A stretch of 64,000 bases of DNA. Source: Sphingomonas sp. 3P27F8. GTDB lineage: Bacteria; Pseudomonadota; Alphaproteobacteria; Sphingomonadales; Sphingomonadaceae. Numbering within the stretch: the first letter of the stretch is position 1; each line of letters starts with the position of its first letter. The stretch lies in contig NZ_SCNL01000002.1 of NCBI RefSeq assembly GCF_005502745.1, forward strand, positions 248,001 through 312,000, given 5' to 3'. The translations under genes were made by a program, and so were the position numbers. Of this stretch, positions 7,383 to 16,439 are shown piece by piece. A model generated the notes under the pieces. It made no database searches. It saw nothing but the letters and a program-made list of their open reading frames with translations, and was not told the origin of the DNA.

Positions 7383-9267
7383 ACAGCCGCGTCAGGCTTT
7401 TTTCCAGCATCACGAACTGCCACAGTGTCCGGCCGTGTTCCTCACGGCCGACCCGGTGCGCCTCCGCCAGCCGCGCGATGCGATCGAGATCGAACCATCC
7501 GGTATCGGACAGCGTGCGTGACCTGGCGAGCGCCGCCGCCTGCGCCGCCAGCGGGCCGCGAAACCACGCGCCGACCGGCGTGACGAAGCCCATCTTCGGG
7601 CGATAGAGTATATCCTGCGGCAAATAGCGCTCCAGCGCCTTCTTCATCAGCCATTTGCCCTGCCCGTGCCGCAACCGCATCGAGCCCGGCAGCCGGGCGG
7701 CGAATTCCACCAGCCGGTGATCGAGCAGCGGCTCTCGCACCTCCAGGCTCACCGCCATGCTGGTGCGATCGCTCTTGGTGAGGATATCGCCGGGCAGCCA
7801 GATCTTCATGTCGGCATATTGCGCACGATCCAGCCCGTCACGCGCAGGTGCATCCCGCATCGCGATGACATAGCGATCCTCCGCCCGATGACCGGCCAGC
7901 GCGCGCCGCGCCACGTCGCTGAACAAGGCGCCGCGCAACTCGGGCGTCGTCACGCCTACGGCGCGGGCGTAAGCCTCGCCCCCGTCCGCCGCCAGCTCGA
8001 GCAGGGTTGCCTTGGCGCGCAGCGGCCGGGGCGCCCAATCCGCCTTGGGATACATCCGCCCCAGCGATCCGAACAGGCCCGCGCGCAGCCCGGCCGGCAG
8101 CATCCCCCTCACCCGTTCCTCGGCGGCATGAAACCGATAGCGACGATAGCCGGCCAGCGCCTCATCAGCCCCGTCGCCGGACAGCGCGACCGTCACCTGC
8201 TCCCGCGCCAGCGAGCACACCTGCCACGTCGCAAGCGCCGACGCATCGGCGAACGGCTCGTCGAAAGCGTGGGCGAGCGTATCGATCAGGCCGAAATCAT
8301 TCGCGTCGACGATCCGCTCGCGATGATCGGTCGCGAAGCGCGTGGCGACGGCAGCCGCATGGGCACGCTCGTCATAGTCGGAAGCGTCGAAGCCGATCGT
8401 GCAGGTCTTCACCGCGTGCGGCGACTCCTCTGCCATCAGCGCGACGACAGCGGAACTATCGACACCGCCCGACAGGAAAGCGCCTAGCGGCACATCCGCC
8501 ACCATCCGCGAGCGAACCCCCTCCCGCATGTGCGCGAGCAATTGCGCCCCCAGCGCGTCAGCGTTGCCCGGCACGCGATCGGCGAAGGAGATATCCCACC
8601 AGCGGCGCGGGGCGGGCACCGGCTTGCCGCGCTCGACGAGCAGGTAATGGCCCGCCGGCATCTTCTTCACGCCGGCGACGATGCAGGCATCATCCGGGAC
8701 ATAGCCGAATGCCAGATAATCCTCGACCGCGCGCACATCCGGCACGCGCCGCACCAACGGATGCGCGAGCAACCCCTTCAATTCCGATGCAAAGGCCAGC
8801 GCCCCATCGGCCAGTTCGGCATAGTGAAGCGGCTTTACGCCGAGCCGGTCCCGCGCAAGGAACAGCGTGTTCGCGCGCGCATCGTGGAGCGCGAAGACGA
8901 ACATGCCGACCAGGCGATCGAGCATCGCCGGCCCCCAGGCCTCCCAGGCAGCGAGCAGCACCTCGGTATCCCCGTCGCTGCGGAAGGCCCAGCCGCGTGC
9001 GGCCAGTTCGCGACGAAGCTCGCGGTAATTGTAGATCTCGCCGTTGAAGCTGATCGTCAGCGCGCCGTCTGCGCTCGCCATCGGCTGGGGCGAGCCCGCG
9101 ACATCAATGATCGACAGCCGGCGATGGCCGAGACCGACGCCCGGCGCAGTCCACACGCCAGCTCCATCCGGCCCGCGGTGTGTCATCGCATCGGCCATCG
9201 CGCGCACACGGGCGGGATCAACCGGCTTCGGCGTACCCGAATAGTAGAGCCCGGCGATGCCGCACAT
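7375..9267 (-). CDS. XrtA/PEP-CTERM system amidotransferase (asparagine synthetase-like)
   Basis: Protein of 630 residues. The N-terminal class II glutamine amidotransferase domain starts with the nucleophile Cys 2 (MCGIAGLYY) and has HRGPDG and NGEIYNYREL. The C-terminal ATP-pyrophosphatase domain has the SGGVDSS PP-loop and GDGADEALAGY. It uses glutamine and ATP to amidate a carboxylate. In exosortase A loci this family is a constant partner, thought to modify a polysaccharide component or precursor; the true substrate is unknown. Its ATG overlaps the exosortase stop by one base (TGATG), so it is the last gene of the operon. Confidence 0.92.
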   Translation of the reverse strand: MCGIAGLYYSGTPKPVDPARVRAMADAMTHRGPDGAGVWTAPGVGLGHRRLSIIDVAGSPQPMASADGALTISFNGEIYNYRELRRELAARGWAFRSDGDTEVLLAAWEAWGPAMLDRLVGMFVFALHDARANTLFLARDRLGVKPLHYAELADGALAFASELKGLLAHPLVRRVPDVRAVEDYLAFGYVPDDACIVAGVKKMPAGHYLLVERGKPVPAPRRWWDISFADRVPGNADALGAQLLAHMREGVRSRMVADVPLGAFLSGGVDSSAVVALMAEESPHAVKTCTIGFDASDYDERAHAAAVATRFATDHRERIVDANDFGLIDTLAHAFDEPFADASALATWQVCSLAREQVTVALSGDGADEALAGYRRYRFHAAEERVRGMLPAGLRAGLFGSLGRMYPKADWAPRPLRAKATLLELAADGGEAYARAVGVTTPELRGALFSDVARRALAGHRAEDRYVIAMRDAPARDGLDRAQYADMKIWLPGDILTKSDRTSMAVSLEVREPLLDHRLVEFAARLPGSMRLRHGQGKWLMKKALERYLPQDILYRPKMGFVTPVGAWFRGPLAAQAAALARSRTLSDTGWFDLDRIARLAEAHRVGREEHGRTLWQFVMLEKSLTRLFG

Positions 9268-10787
9268 CAGCGCGGCGCCGTCACGCGATCGGCGACCCCA
9301 TCGATCGGGCCGAGCGCCGCACGGAAGCGCTCGATCGCGGCGCGCGCGTTCGGCCCCTCCGCCGACAGATGAATCGCGACCGCCGCCTGATCGCCGCCCA
9401 GCATCCGCGCCTTCAACGTGGCGAATTTCACGATTGTCTCTTCCCCGGTGACCATGCCGCCGGCGCGATACCATGACGCCACCATCCGCTCCACCGGGCC
9501 GGGCGCCGTGATCCGCATCGTGCTGCCGCCCGCCACGGCCGGCTCGTCCGACACGCGCACCCACACATCATTCTCGCGCAGCGGGCCGGTGCCGAACGCG
9601 GCGAGCTTGTGCCCTTCGCGCTGGCTCGCAAAGACGGCGACCGCCATGTCCACCACCTCCCCGGCACCGTTTGCATAACGGCCGAAAAGGTAATGATCGG
9701 CAGCGGGATAATAAGGTTGCCACGGCGCCGCCACGCTGAGCGGCGCGCGCTGCCAGCCCGGCACCTGCGGAAGCGTGATCCGGCCCGGAAGCGGCGCGGC
9801 GCGAGCAGCGATCGCGGCGCTCCACCCCGCGAACAGCCCCGCTGTCGCCAATACCAGCGCTGCCGCCGGAACGAGCGCAAGCCTGTGGCCGAACGCGTGC
9901 GACAATGCGGCCGGATCGAACGCGGGGTCATCCGGCGCACGATCGAACCACCGCCAGCCGATCGCCATCACAACGGCCATCACCGCGCCGAAAAACAACC
10001 AGCCATAGACGATGTGATCGAACCCCGTCGCCCGCTCCACCGATGTGAGATTCGCGGCATAGATCGTGCCGAATGCGCGGACACCGTTGGCGATCACCGG
10101 TACGATGATGCAGACCATGAGAAACATCGCCCGCCGCCGCCACGCGGTGAAGCACAGGTTGGCCACCAGCACGCCATAAGCGAGCATCGCGATAACAAAT
10201 TTAGCGCCGGAGCAGGCTTCCGCTACCTCGAAGTAATAGCGGCCGGCGTGGATCAGCACGCCGTCGACTACCGCCGGCACGCCGACCAGATGGAGCAGCG
10301 GCAAGGTGATCGCCACCGTCACACGCTGCAATGGCGGCTCCAGCATCTCGCCGAACGGCACGAGGAACAGGGCGTAGCACAAGGGAAACATCAGCCCGCG
10401 CGCGACATTGGCGCCCAGCAGCGTAACGACCGCGCCCTGCAGCATCATCACCAGCCCGAATTGCCGCGCGAACGCCACACCCGCCGCGTCGCCGACCAGC
10501 CAGCCGAAGCCGCCCGCCGCGACGATCGCCAGCCCGGGCCACCAGGCATGCGGTTGCAACGCCGCCAGCTCGCGCCGCCGGATCCACACCAGCCAGCCGA
10601 TGACCGGGCCGATGAACAGGCAATGGCCGAAGGTGGTGCTGGTCCACCAGATCGACACGAGGTGGAACAGATCGTGATGAAAGGTCGCAAGTATCAGCGC
10701 CGTCACCAATCCCAGCGCGAGCAATGATCGCCGCCATTCCGGCGTGGCCGATCGCGGCGCGGCGGCTGGGGCGAGCGCCAGCATCAT
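9267..10787 (-). CDS. xrtA: Exosortase A fused to EpsI domain
   Basis: Protein of 506 residues. The N-terminal exosortase part (about 1-280) has several membrane helices and the three active-site residues of the family: Cys 192 in EACSGAKF, Arg 237 in NGVRAFGTIY and His 258 in GFDHIVYGW. This transpeptidase-like enzyme cuts PEP-CTERM signals in the inner membrane. The C-terminal part (about 315-506, after one more membrane helix) is an EpsI/DUF3485-type periplasmic domain involved in exopolysaccharide production, here fused rather than separate. The ATG at 10787 overlaps the glycosyltransferase stop as ATGA. Confidence 0.95.
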   Translation of the reverse strand: MMLALAPAAAPRSATPEWRRSLLALGLVTALILATFHHDLFHLVSIWWTSTTFGHCLFIGPVIGWLVWIRRRELAALQPHAWWPGLAIVAAGGFGWLVGDAAGVAFARQFGLVMMLQGAVVTLLGANVARGLMFPLCYALFLVPFGEMLEPPLQRVTVAITLPLLHLVGVPAVVDGVLIHAGRYYFEVAEACSGAKFVIAMLAYGVLVANLCFTAWRRRAMFLMVCIIVPVIANGVRAFGTIYAANLTSVERATGFDHIVYGWLFFGAVMAVVMAIGWRWFDRAPDDPAFDPAALSHAFGHRLALVPAAALVLATAGLFAGWSAAIAARAAPLPGRITLPQVPGWQRAPLSVAAPWQPYYPAADHYLFGRYANGAGEVVDMAVAVFASQREGHKLAAFGTGPLRENDVWVRVSDEPAVAGGSTMRITAPGPVERMVASWYRAGGMVTGEETIVKFATLKARMLGGDQAAVAIHLSAEGPNARAAIERFRAALGPIDGVADRVTAPR

Positions 10788-11947
10788 GCCGCCGCCCGCG
10801 TCTCCGGCGAAAGGCCGAGCAGGCGATCGAGCGGCGCCAGCGCGGCGCCCCAATCGTATCGGGCGATCACCCGCGCGCGCGCGGCATCCCCCAGCGCGCG
10901 CGCGGCGGCCGGATCGGTAAGCAGCGCATTCACCGCCGCGACGAACGCATCGGCATCGCTTGCAACGCGGATGGTGCCGTCATGATCGATGCCCTCCGCC
11001 GCCGAGGAAGCGACGACCGGACGGGCCATCGCCATCGCCTCCAGCACCTTGTTCTGCACGCCGCGCGCGAGCTTCAGCGGCGCCACCACCACGCTCGCCG
11101 CGGCAAGCCAGCCGCGCACGTCCGCCACCTCGCCGGTGACGATCACGCGATCGCGCGCCAGAGCGCGCACCTCCGCATCCGGCGCGCGGCCGACGATCGC
11201 GAAGCGCACATCCGGGATGCGCGGCAGCATCTCGCGCGCGAACCACAATACCGCCTCGATATTGGGCCGATAATCCATCTGCCCGGTAAAGACGACCAGC
11301 GGCCCCTGCCCCACCACCGGCACATGCGGCACGGCGGGATCATAACGTTTGGTATCGATGCCGTTCTCGACCGCGAGGCTGCCGGGCAGCAGCGCCGCCT
11401 CCGCACCGCTCACGAACAGGCTGGCATCGACACGCCCCGCCACCTCTCGCTCGAACGTGGCGAGCAACCGGGCCTCGCGTTGCATCATATGCCGCGTCAC
11501 GCCGCCGGCATCCTGCGCGTAGGCGGCGAACTTCGCGGAATCGAGATCGACGAAATCCATGATCGTGCGCGGCCCGGACACGGGGAGATACTGCGCCATC
11601 TGCCCGGAAAAGACGTAGATGGCGTCGATCGGCCGCCGCGCGAGGATATCGCGCACCGCGCGTTCGACCTGCGGATGCGCGAAGGCGGCCAGCGACACCG
11701 GCTGCGCGGTCGCGAGCGCCTCTACCGACGCGCGGATCCGCGATTTGGTGCGCGGGACGATGACGCATTCATCCACCAGCGCGCGATGCGGCGGGGCGGG
11801 CGCCAGATCGCGCGGATCATCGGCGAACGCCACCAGATGCACCCGTGCGCGCGCCGCCAGATGACGCAGCACATGAAAGCTGCGGATCTTGTCGCCGCGA
11901 TCCGGCGGAAACGGCACGCGATGGGCCAGGAACAATATCTCGCTCAT
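10784..11947 (-). CDS. XrtA-associated glycosyltransferase, GT4-like (TIGR03087/PEP-CTERM family)
   Basis: Sugar transferase of 387 residues with the GT-B fold. The N-terminus MSEILFLAHRVPFPPDRGDKIRS is typical of the exosortase-associated group; the motif is given only to locate the start. The C-terminal donor-binding half has FTGQMDYRPN, the PLKLARGVQNKVLEAMAMARPVV stretch (abbreviated signature GVQNKVLEA) and the acidic site near SSAAEGID. It should add a sugar in the cytoplasm during repeat-unit synthesis. It overlaps FemAB upstream and XrtA downstream by ATGA junctions, so translation is probably coupled. Donor and acceptor are unknown. Confidence 0.9.
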   Translation of the reverse strand: MSEILFLAHRVPFPPDRGDKIRSFHVLRHLAARARVHLVAFADDPRDLAPAPPHRALVDECVIVPRTKSRIRASVEALATAQPVSLAAFAHPQVERAVRDILARRPIDAIYVFSGQMAQYLPVSGPRTIMDFVDLDSAKFAAYAQDAGGVTRHMMQREARLLATFEREVAGRVDASLFVSGAEAALLPGSLAVENGIDTKRYDPAVPHVPVVGQGPLVVFTGQMDYRPNIEAVLWFAREMLPRIPDVRFAIVGRAPDAEVRALARDRVIVTGEVADVRGWLAAASVVVAPLKLARGVQNKVLEAMAMARPVVASSAAEGIDHDGTIRVASDADAFVAAVNALLTDPAAARALGDAARARVIARYDWGAALAPLDRLLGLSPETRAAA

Positions 11948-12948
11948 CCCAGGCCCCGGCTGATCCATGGCCCGATCAGATTGGCGAGCGGCAATGGCAA
12001 TCGCCGCCACGTCCGCACCATCAGCGCATATTTCGGATTGAGCGGATTGACCGCGCGTGCCGCGCCCTCGCTCCACCGCGCGTAAACCAGCGGCACCCCC
12101 GCAAAGCCCCAGTTCCGCTTGAACGCCGCCGCGCCCGTCCCCGCCTTCGACCGGCCGAAATCGAAGCGGGTGCAGCCGCGCGCGCGCGCGTGCGACATCA
12201 GCGCGAAATACATTCGGTCGTTGGCGCGCAGGTCTCTCGCCGCCACGGTGCCGCCACCCCAGTAAGGATAGACCGTATCGTTGAGATAAAGGCTGAGAAC
12301 GCTGGCAACGGGGCGCCCCTTGTGGCGCACGGTCACCACGTCGGCATCCATCGTTTCCAGAACCGCGCGGAATAGCGCGCGCGGGAATACGGGGGTGCCG
12401 AGATTGCGGACCGATTCGGCATAGACCGCATAATGCTCGTCCGCGCACTCGATGCCGCCGCTTGCGATTTGCAGATCGTTCGCCAGCGCCCTGCGCACTT
12501 CCGCGCGCTGCTTGCGTGGAATCGCCGCGAGTTCGGCATCATCGTCACTGGCGAGCGGGCGGACGAAGCCGAGGTACGTGGTGTCGTCGATCGCCCAGCC
12601 ATCGGGCGCCGGGCCGCCACGCAATTCGATCGACGGCAGGCCGAACGACCGCGCCGCCGCGATCAGAACGTCCGCCCCTTCGCCGAGCAATCCGCCATCG
12701 ACCGCAAACCCGGCCGAGACCAGTGCATTGCCGAACAGCGGCGAGCGCATCTCGGTTAGCGGAAGCAGGCCGACGATCGCGTCGCCGCGCTGCGCCACGA
12801 GATAACGCGCGCGCTGGCCGCAGCCGCGCTCGACCGCACGGCTCCAGGCCGGGAGATGAAACGGCGTCGCCCCCGGTTGCGCATGGACGAATGCCGCGAT
12901 CGCCGCATCATCCGACCGCGCGGCCTGACGCGCGACGACGCAGCTCAT
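11944..12948 (-). CDS. FemAB-like protein of the XrtA/PEP-CTERM system
   Basis: Acyltransferase-like protein of 334 residues with the double GNAT fold of FemAB/BioF2. Visible features: PFHLPAWSRAVERG near the N-terminus, IPRKQRAEVRRAL in the middle, and the C-terminal YPYWGGGTVAARDLRAND then FDFGRSKAGTGAAAFKRNWG, the usual substrate-site signature. FemAB enzymes transfer aminoacyl groups; in exosortase loci they are inferred to add an amino-acid-like group to the polysaccharide or its carrier. Start ATG 12948 overlaps the deacetylase stop (ATGA). No aminoacyl donor is identified, though the nearby ligase/ACP genes could supply an acyl group. Confidence 0.9.
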   Translation of the reverse strand: MSCVVARQAARSDDAAIAAFVHAQPGATPFHLPAWSRAVERGCGQRARYLVAQRGDAIVGLLPLTEMRSPLFGNALVSAGFAVDGGLLGEGADVLIAAARSFGLPSIELRGGPAPDGWAIDDTTYLGFVRPLASDDDAELAAIPRKQRAEVRRALANDLQIASGGIECADEHYAVYAESVRNLGTPVFPRALFRAVLETMDADVVTVRHKGRPVASVLSLYLNDTVYPYWGGGTVAARDLRANDRMYFALMSHARARGCTRFDFGRSKAGTGAAAFKRNWGFAGVPLVYARWSEGAARAVNPLNPKYALMVRTWRRLPLPLANLIGPWISRGLG

Positions 12949-13775
12949 CGGCCTGCCGCGATCGCGTCGATCCGCCCCCATTGGTGACGCCCGACCAGCC
13001 CCCTCAGCTTGCCCGCCATCGCGCCAAGCCTGCTGTAGTGCCGCAATTTCGAGCGGAGCGGCGCGCTCGCGACCCGCGGCTGGCCGGGATCGACCTCCCA
13101 CGGATGAAAATAGAAGATCGCCGGCTGCCCGGCTGCGTTGACCTGTCGCACCGCGAAATCGGTGAGCGCGGCGGGCAAGAGACGAAAGAAGCCGCCGCCG
13201 GTTGCCAGCCTGCGGCCGCCGACCTGCGCGACCGTTACCGGCAATTCGACCAGCGCGGCGTCCTTCAGCGGATGCCAGGCATAGCGCGGGCTTTCGCGCC
13301 AGCCATAATGATCGTGCGCGATCGGCGCGACGCTGGAGGAATAGGCATAGCCCTCCTCCGCCAGCACCTGATGCGCCCAGGGCGTGCGCGCGTCGATCGA
13401 AAAGCTCGGCGCGCGATAGCCGGTGACGGCGACGCCCCCGGCATCCTCCAGCGTGGCGCGCGTGCGGCGCAGATCATCGCGAAAGGCGGCCGCGTCCAGC
13501 GTGAAGACGCGCGCGTGATCCCAGCCGTGGCTGGCCAGCTCATGCCCCTCCGCCACGATGCGGCGGATCAGCGCGGGATGACGCGCCGCGACCCAGCCAA
13601 GGGTGAAGAACGTCGCCTTCACCGCTGCCTCCGCGAAGAGATCCAGCACGATGCCGGTGTTGCGCTCGACGCGCGATTGGAGCGCATCCCAATCGCCGCG
13701 AACGATCGTCTTCTCGAACGCGCCGACCTGGAACCATTCCTCGATATCGACCGACAGGCCGTTCAGCACAGCCAT
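12945..13775 (-). CDS. XrtA-associated polysaccharide deacetylase (DUF3473 C-terminus)
   Basis: Carbohydrate esterase 4 type deacetylase of 276 residues. The NodB domain starts at once: NGLSVDIEEWFQ (metal or catalytic Asp 10), ATFFTLGW, GHELASHGWDH with metal-binding His 83 and 87, then GYRAPSFS. The C-terminal region with GGGFFRLLPA and FYFHPWEVD is the DUF3473 extension that marks the exosortase-associated subfamily. There is no signal peptide, so it probably acts on a cytoplasmic or membrane-bound precursor, removing N-acetyl groups. It is separated by three bases from the ATPase upstream and overlaps FemAB. Confidence 0.92.
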   Translation of the reverse strand: MAVLNGLSVDIEEWFQVGAFEKTIVRGDWDALQSRVERNTGIVLDLFAEAAVKATFFTLGWVAARHPALIRRIVAEGHELASHGWDHARVFTLDAAAFRDDLRRTRATLEDAGGVAVTGYRAPSFSIDARTPWAHQVLAEEGYAYSSSVAPIAHDHYGWRESPRYAWHPLKDAALVELPVTVAQVGGRRLATGGGFFRLLPAALTDFAVRQVNAAGQPAIFYFHPWEVDPGQPRVASAPLRSKLRHYSRLGAMAGKLRGLVGRHQWGRIDAIAAGR

Positions 13776-13778
13776 GGC

Positions 13779-14798
13779 TCAGGCAGCGGCGCCGCGCACC
13801 GCCTCCAGCCGCGAGGACGGCGGGCCGACCTCATTTTCCACCCAGTCGACCAGCAAGGTCAGCACGCGTCGCAGCGCCGCATCCTGCTCCTCGATCCGCG
13901 CCTCCAGCGCGGCGATGCGTTGCGCCAGCGCCGCCGCGTCCGTGCCGGTGATCGCCGCTGTCGCGGCGGATGGCGAGGCGGTCGGCAGATCACGCACCGC
14001 ATCCGCCTGCACATCGTTGATGAGCGCCGCATCGATCAGCGTCGCGCCGACGATCGCGGCGTGCAGCATGACGCGGCCCATGAGCTGGTTCACACGACGC
14101 GGCAGCCCGTTCGTGATGCGGTGAAGCAGGGGAAACGCGTCCTCGGCGAAATCGGGCTTTCCCTGCCAGCCGGCGACCTGAAGGCGGTGGCCGACATATT
14201 CCGCGATCTCATCCTCCCCCATCGGATCGAGGTGGTGGATCGCGATCACGCGCTGGCGCAATTGCTCCAGCGCTTGCGAACCGTGCAGCCGTTCGCGGAA
14301 CTCGGGCTGGCCGAGCAGGAAAATCTGGAGCAGCGCCCGCCCGCCCGACTGGAAATTGGACAGCATCCGCAATTCTTCGACCGCGGAGATATCCAGCGCC
14401 TGCGCCTCATCGACGATCAACAACGTGCGGCGCCCGGTGCGCGCGACGGCGTTCAGCCCGCGCTCGATCACGGTGAGCAGTTCCGCCTTGTTGCGCGGCG
14501 CATCGGCGACGCCCAGGCCGCTCGCCACGATGCGCAGCAGATCGTCCGCCTCGATCGCGCTGGAGACGAGCGAGATCACGTTGAGGTTCGCCGGATCGAT
14601 GCGCGAGGTGAGATGGCCCACCAGCGTCGTCTTGCCCGCGCCGATATCGCCGGTGATGACGATGAAGCCCTCGCCCTGCGCCAGCCCATAGCCGAGATAC
14701 GCCATCGCCTTGCGATGCGTGGCGCTGTCGAACCAGTATTTCGGGTCGGGCGTGAGCTGGAACGGTCGCTCGCTCAACCCGAAATGATCCTCATACAT
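13779..14798 (-). CDS. XrtA-associated AAA ATPase (ExeA/GspA-like)
   Basis: ATPase of 339 residues, start MYEDHFGLSERPFQLTPDP, typical of this family and preceded by AGGGA. Walker A is TGDIGAGKTTL (about 49-59) and Walker B is TLLIVDEAQAL, followed by the EELRMLSNFQ sensor helix common to ExeA/GspA relatives. The C-terminal 60 residues contain a short coiled coil (ALAQRIAALEARIEEQDAAL). Its role in the exosortase locus is probably assembly or gating of the export apparatus, inferred from linkage. A longer reading from GTG 14822 is possible but adds eight atypical residues. Confidence 0.9.
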   Translation of the reverse strand: MYEDHFGLSERPFQLTPDPKYWFDSATHRKAMAYLGYGLAQGEGFIVITGDIGAGKTTLVGHLTSRIDPANLNVISLVSSAIEADDLLRIVASGLGVADAPRNKAELLTVIERGLNAVARTGRRTLLIVDEAQALDISAVEELRMLSNFQSGGRALLQIFLLGQPEFRERLHGSQALEQLRQRVIAIHHLDPMGEDEIAEYVGHRLQVAGWQGKPDFAEDAFPLLHRITNGLPRRVNQLMGRVMLHAAIVGATLIDAALINDVQADAVRDLPTASPSAATAAITGTDAAALAQRIAALEARIEEQDAALRRVLTLLVDWVENEVGPPSSRLEAVRGAAA

Positions 14799-14831
14799 CT
14801 TGCGATGTCCCTTGTCTTTCACACCGCCTCG

Positions 14832-16439
14832 TCACTGGAACGTATACCTCGCGCCAAGGAGCCCCTGCGCGGACCAGGTGCTGTCGAATCCGCGCTGATC
14901 ATAGGTGTAGATGCCGAGTGACGCGATGGTGCCCAGACGGCCGAAGCGATGCTGGTAACTGCCCGTCAACCCCGCACCAAGCACGCCCTGCGCACCCGGC
15001 ACACCGCCGTCGTAATAGTTCACGAACAGATTGGCATCGACCTCCGACACGCGGCTAAGCGCGCGGGCGTAGAATATCTGGGCGTAATAGCTTTCATCGT
15101 TGGTGCCGAGGATGGCGATGCCCGGCGCGGCCGGCGGCGCATAAAGCCTGCGGTTGGCATAGCCGAAGCCCAGCCCGACGCGCGAGCGCCCCTGCGTCTC
15201 GCTATAGACCACGTCGATGCCGCGCGTGCGATAGACGGCGGTGCTGACCGACTGGAACGCGCTGTTGAGGCAGCCGCCCGCCCCGCCGGTCGCGGGTTGC
15301 GCGGCAAAGACACAACCGGCGAACTGCTGGCCGAAGCCGTCGTTCTGCGTCTGGAAGCTCGTCGGCAGTGTCGAGAGGCCGTCGCGAAGCTGACGACCGA
15401 AGGTGGTGACGCCATCATAGACGACCGCGCGCACCGCGCTGGTGGGCGACAGGCGCCACGAGAGCGAGCCAAAGTACGTCTCGCCGCCGTAGCGATAGCC
15501 GGCACTCGCCTGAAGCTCCAGCCGCGGCGACGGGCGCCATACCACGCCCGCGTCGTAGATCAGGCCATCGGTATTGTAGGCGATCCGGCGCGGTGAATTC
15601 GGATCGGTGACGAACCGGCCATTCCCGTCCAGCACCGGATTGCCATTCCCGTCGATCAGCGGATCGCGCTGAGTCGCCCTGATCTTCTCATAGCCCACCC
15701 CAGCGCGGACCGCGACGGTGCGGCTGACCGGCTGGATCACGTCGACGCGGGCGAACTCGCCCTCGTAGCGCTGCGAAAGCTGGCTGGCGAAATCGCGCTC
15801 GAACGCGCCGCTCACCGTGATGCCGAATGGCGCGATGCGGCCCGCGCCAACCCCGATCGAGGCCATCGCGAGATGGCTGGTGGAATCGTCGAAATAATCC
15901 TGCCGCGGTGCGCCGGGCGCGAGGCTGGAGAAACCCGGAACGCTGACCTTCGTGTAGCCGAAGCGATAGGCGGCGCTCACCTGAGCCGGCCCGGCATTGG
16001 CGGCGAACTGCGGCCCGATATAGGCGGAATAGACGTTCGAGACGTTCGCGGAATTGTCGCTGAACAGCCCCGGCGCCGGGCCGTTGATGTCGGCACGCGT
16101 GCGCGTCGCCAGGCCGCCCGCGTCGATCGAGAAGTTTGGCGTCAGCTTCACCGAGCCGCGCGCGAGACCGGAAATCATGTCCACGTCGGCCAGTGAGCCG
16201 TTCCACGGGATGCGCCGCTCGTAACGCGCGCTGATCTGCCCTTCGGCCCGCCCGTTGGACACGCCCGCATCCACGCCGACCGCCACCTGCGTCCAGGTCA
16301 CCACATCGTCATGCGTCAGATCGGCGCCGATCGCCTGCCCCAGTTCGATATAGGGCGCGACATAGCGCGTATCGGCCAGCGCGGGTGCGGCGGCGAGCGC
16401 CCCGCCCGCCAGCGCGGCGGTGAACATCACTGTCCTCAT
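14832..16439 (-). CDS. XrtA-associated outer-membrane beta-barrel protein (TIGR03016-like)
   Basis: Exported protein of 535 residues. Signal peptide 1-22 ends APALA/D. The rest is an alternating beta-strand pattern with many Tyr, Gly and Arg, repeated VGYEKIRAT, AGYRYGGETYFGSLSWRL and similar strands, and ends in ARYTFQ, with the terminal aromatic typical of outer-membrane barrels. Its position in the exosortase operon fits the PEP-CTERM-system outer-membrane protein family, presumed to form or line the polysaccharide exit. Two Cys lie in one loop (GCVFAAQ and GGCLN), possibly a disulfide. The start overlaps the kinase stop (ATGA). Confidence 0.85.
   Translation of the reverse strand: MRTVMFTAALAGGALAAAPALADTRYVAPYIELGQAIGADLTHDDVVTWTQVAVGVDAGVSNGRAEGQISARYERRIPWNGSLADVDMISGLARGSVKLTPNFSIDAGGLATRTRADINGPAPGLFSDNSANVSNVYSAYIGPQFAANAGPAQVSAAYRFGYTKVSVPGFSSLAPGAPRQDYFDDSTSHLAMASIGVGAGRIAPFGITVSGAFERDFASQLSQRYEGEFARVDVIQPVSRTVAVRAGVGYEKIRATQRDPLIDGNGNPVLDGNGRFVTDPNSPRRIAYNTDGLIYDAGVVWRPSPRLELQASAGYRYGGETYFGSLSWRLSPTSAVRAVVYDGVTTFGRQLRDGLSTLPTSFQTQNDGFGQQFAGCVFAAQPATGGAGGCLNSAFQSVSTAVYRTRGIDVVYSETQGRSRVGLGFGYANRRLYAPPAAPGIAILGTNDESYYAQIFYARALSRVSEVDANLFVNYYDGGVPGAQGVLGAGLTGSYQHRFGRLGTIASLGIYTYDQRGFDSTWSAQGLLGARYTFQ

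Noticed and set aside
12462..14921. An 819-codon open frame on the plus strand, opposite the deacetylase and AAA ATPase genes
   Set aside because: Very Arg/Pro/His-rich translation with no domain, fully covered by well-recognised minus-strand genes; typical shadow of high-GC coding DNA.
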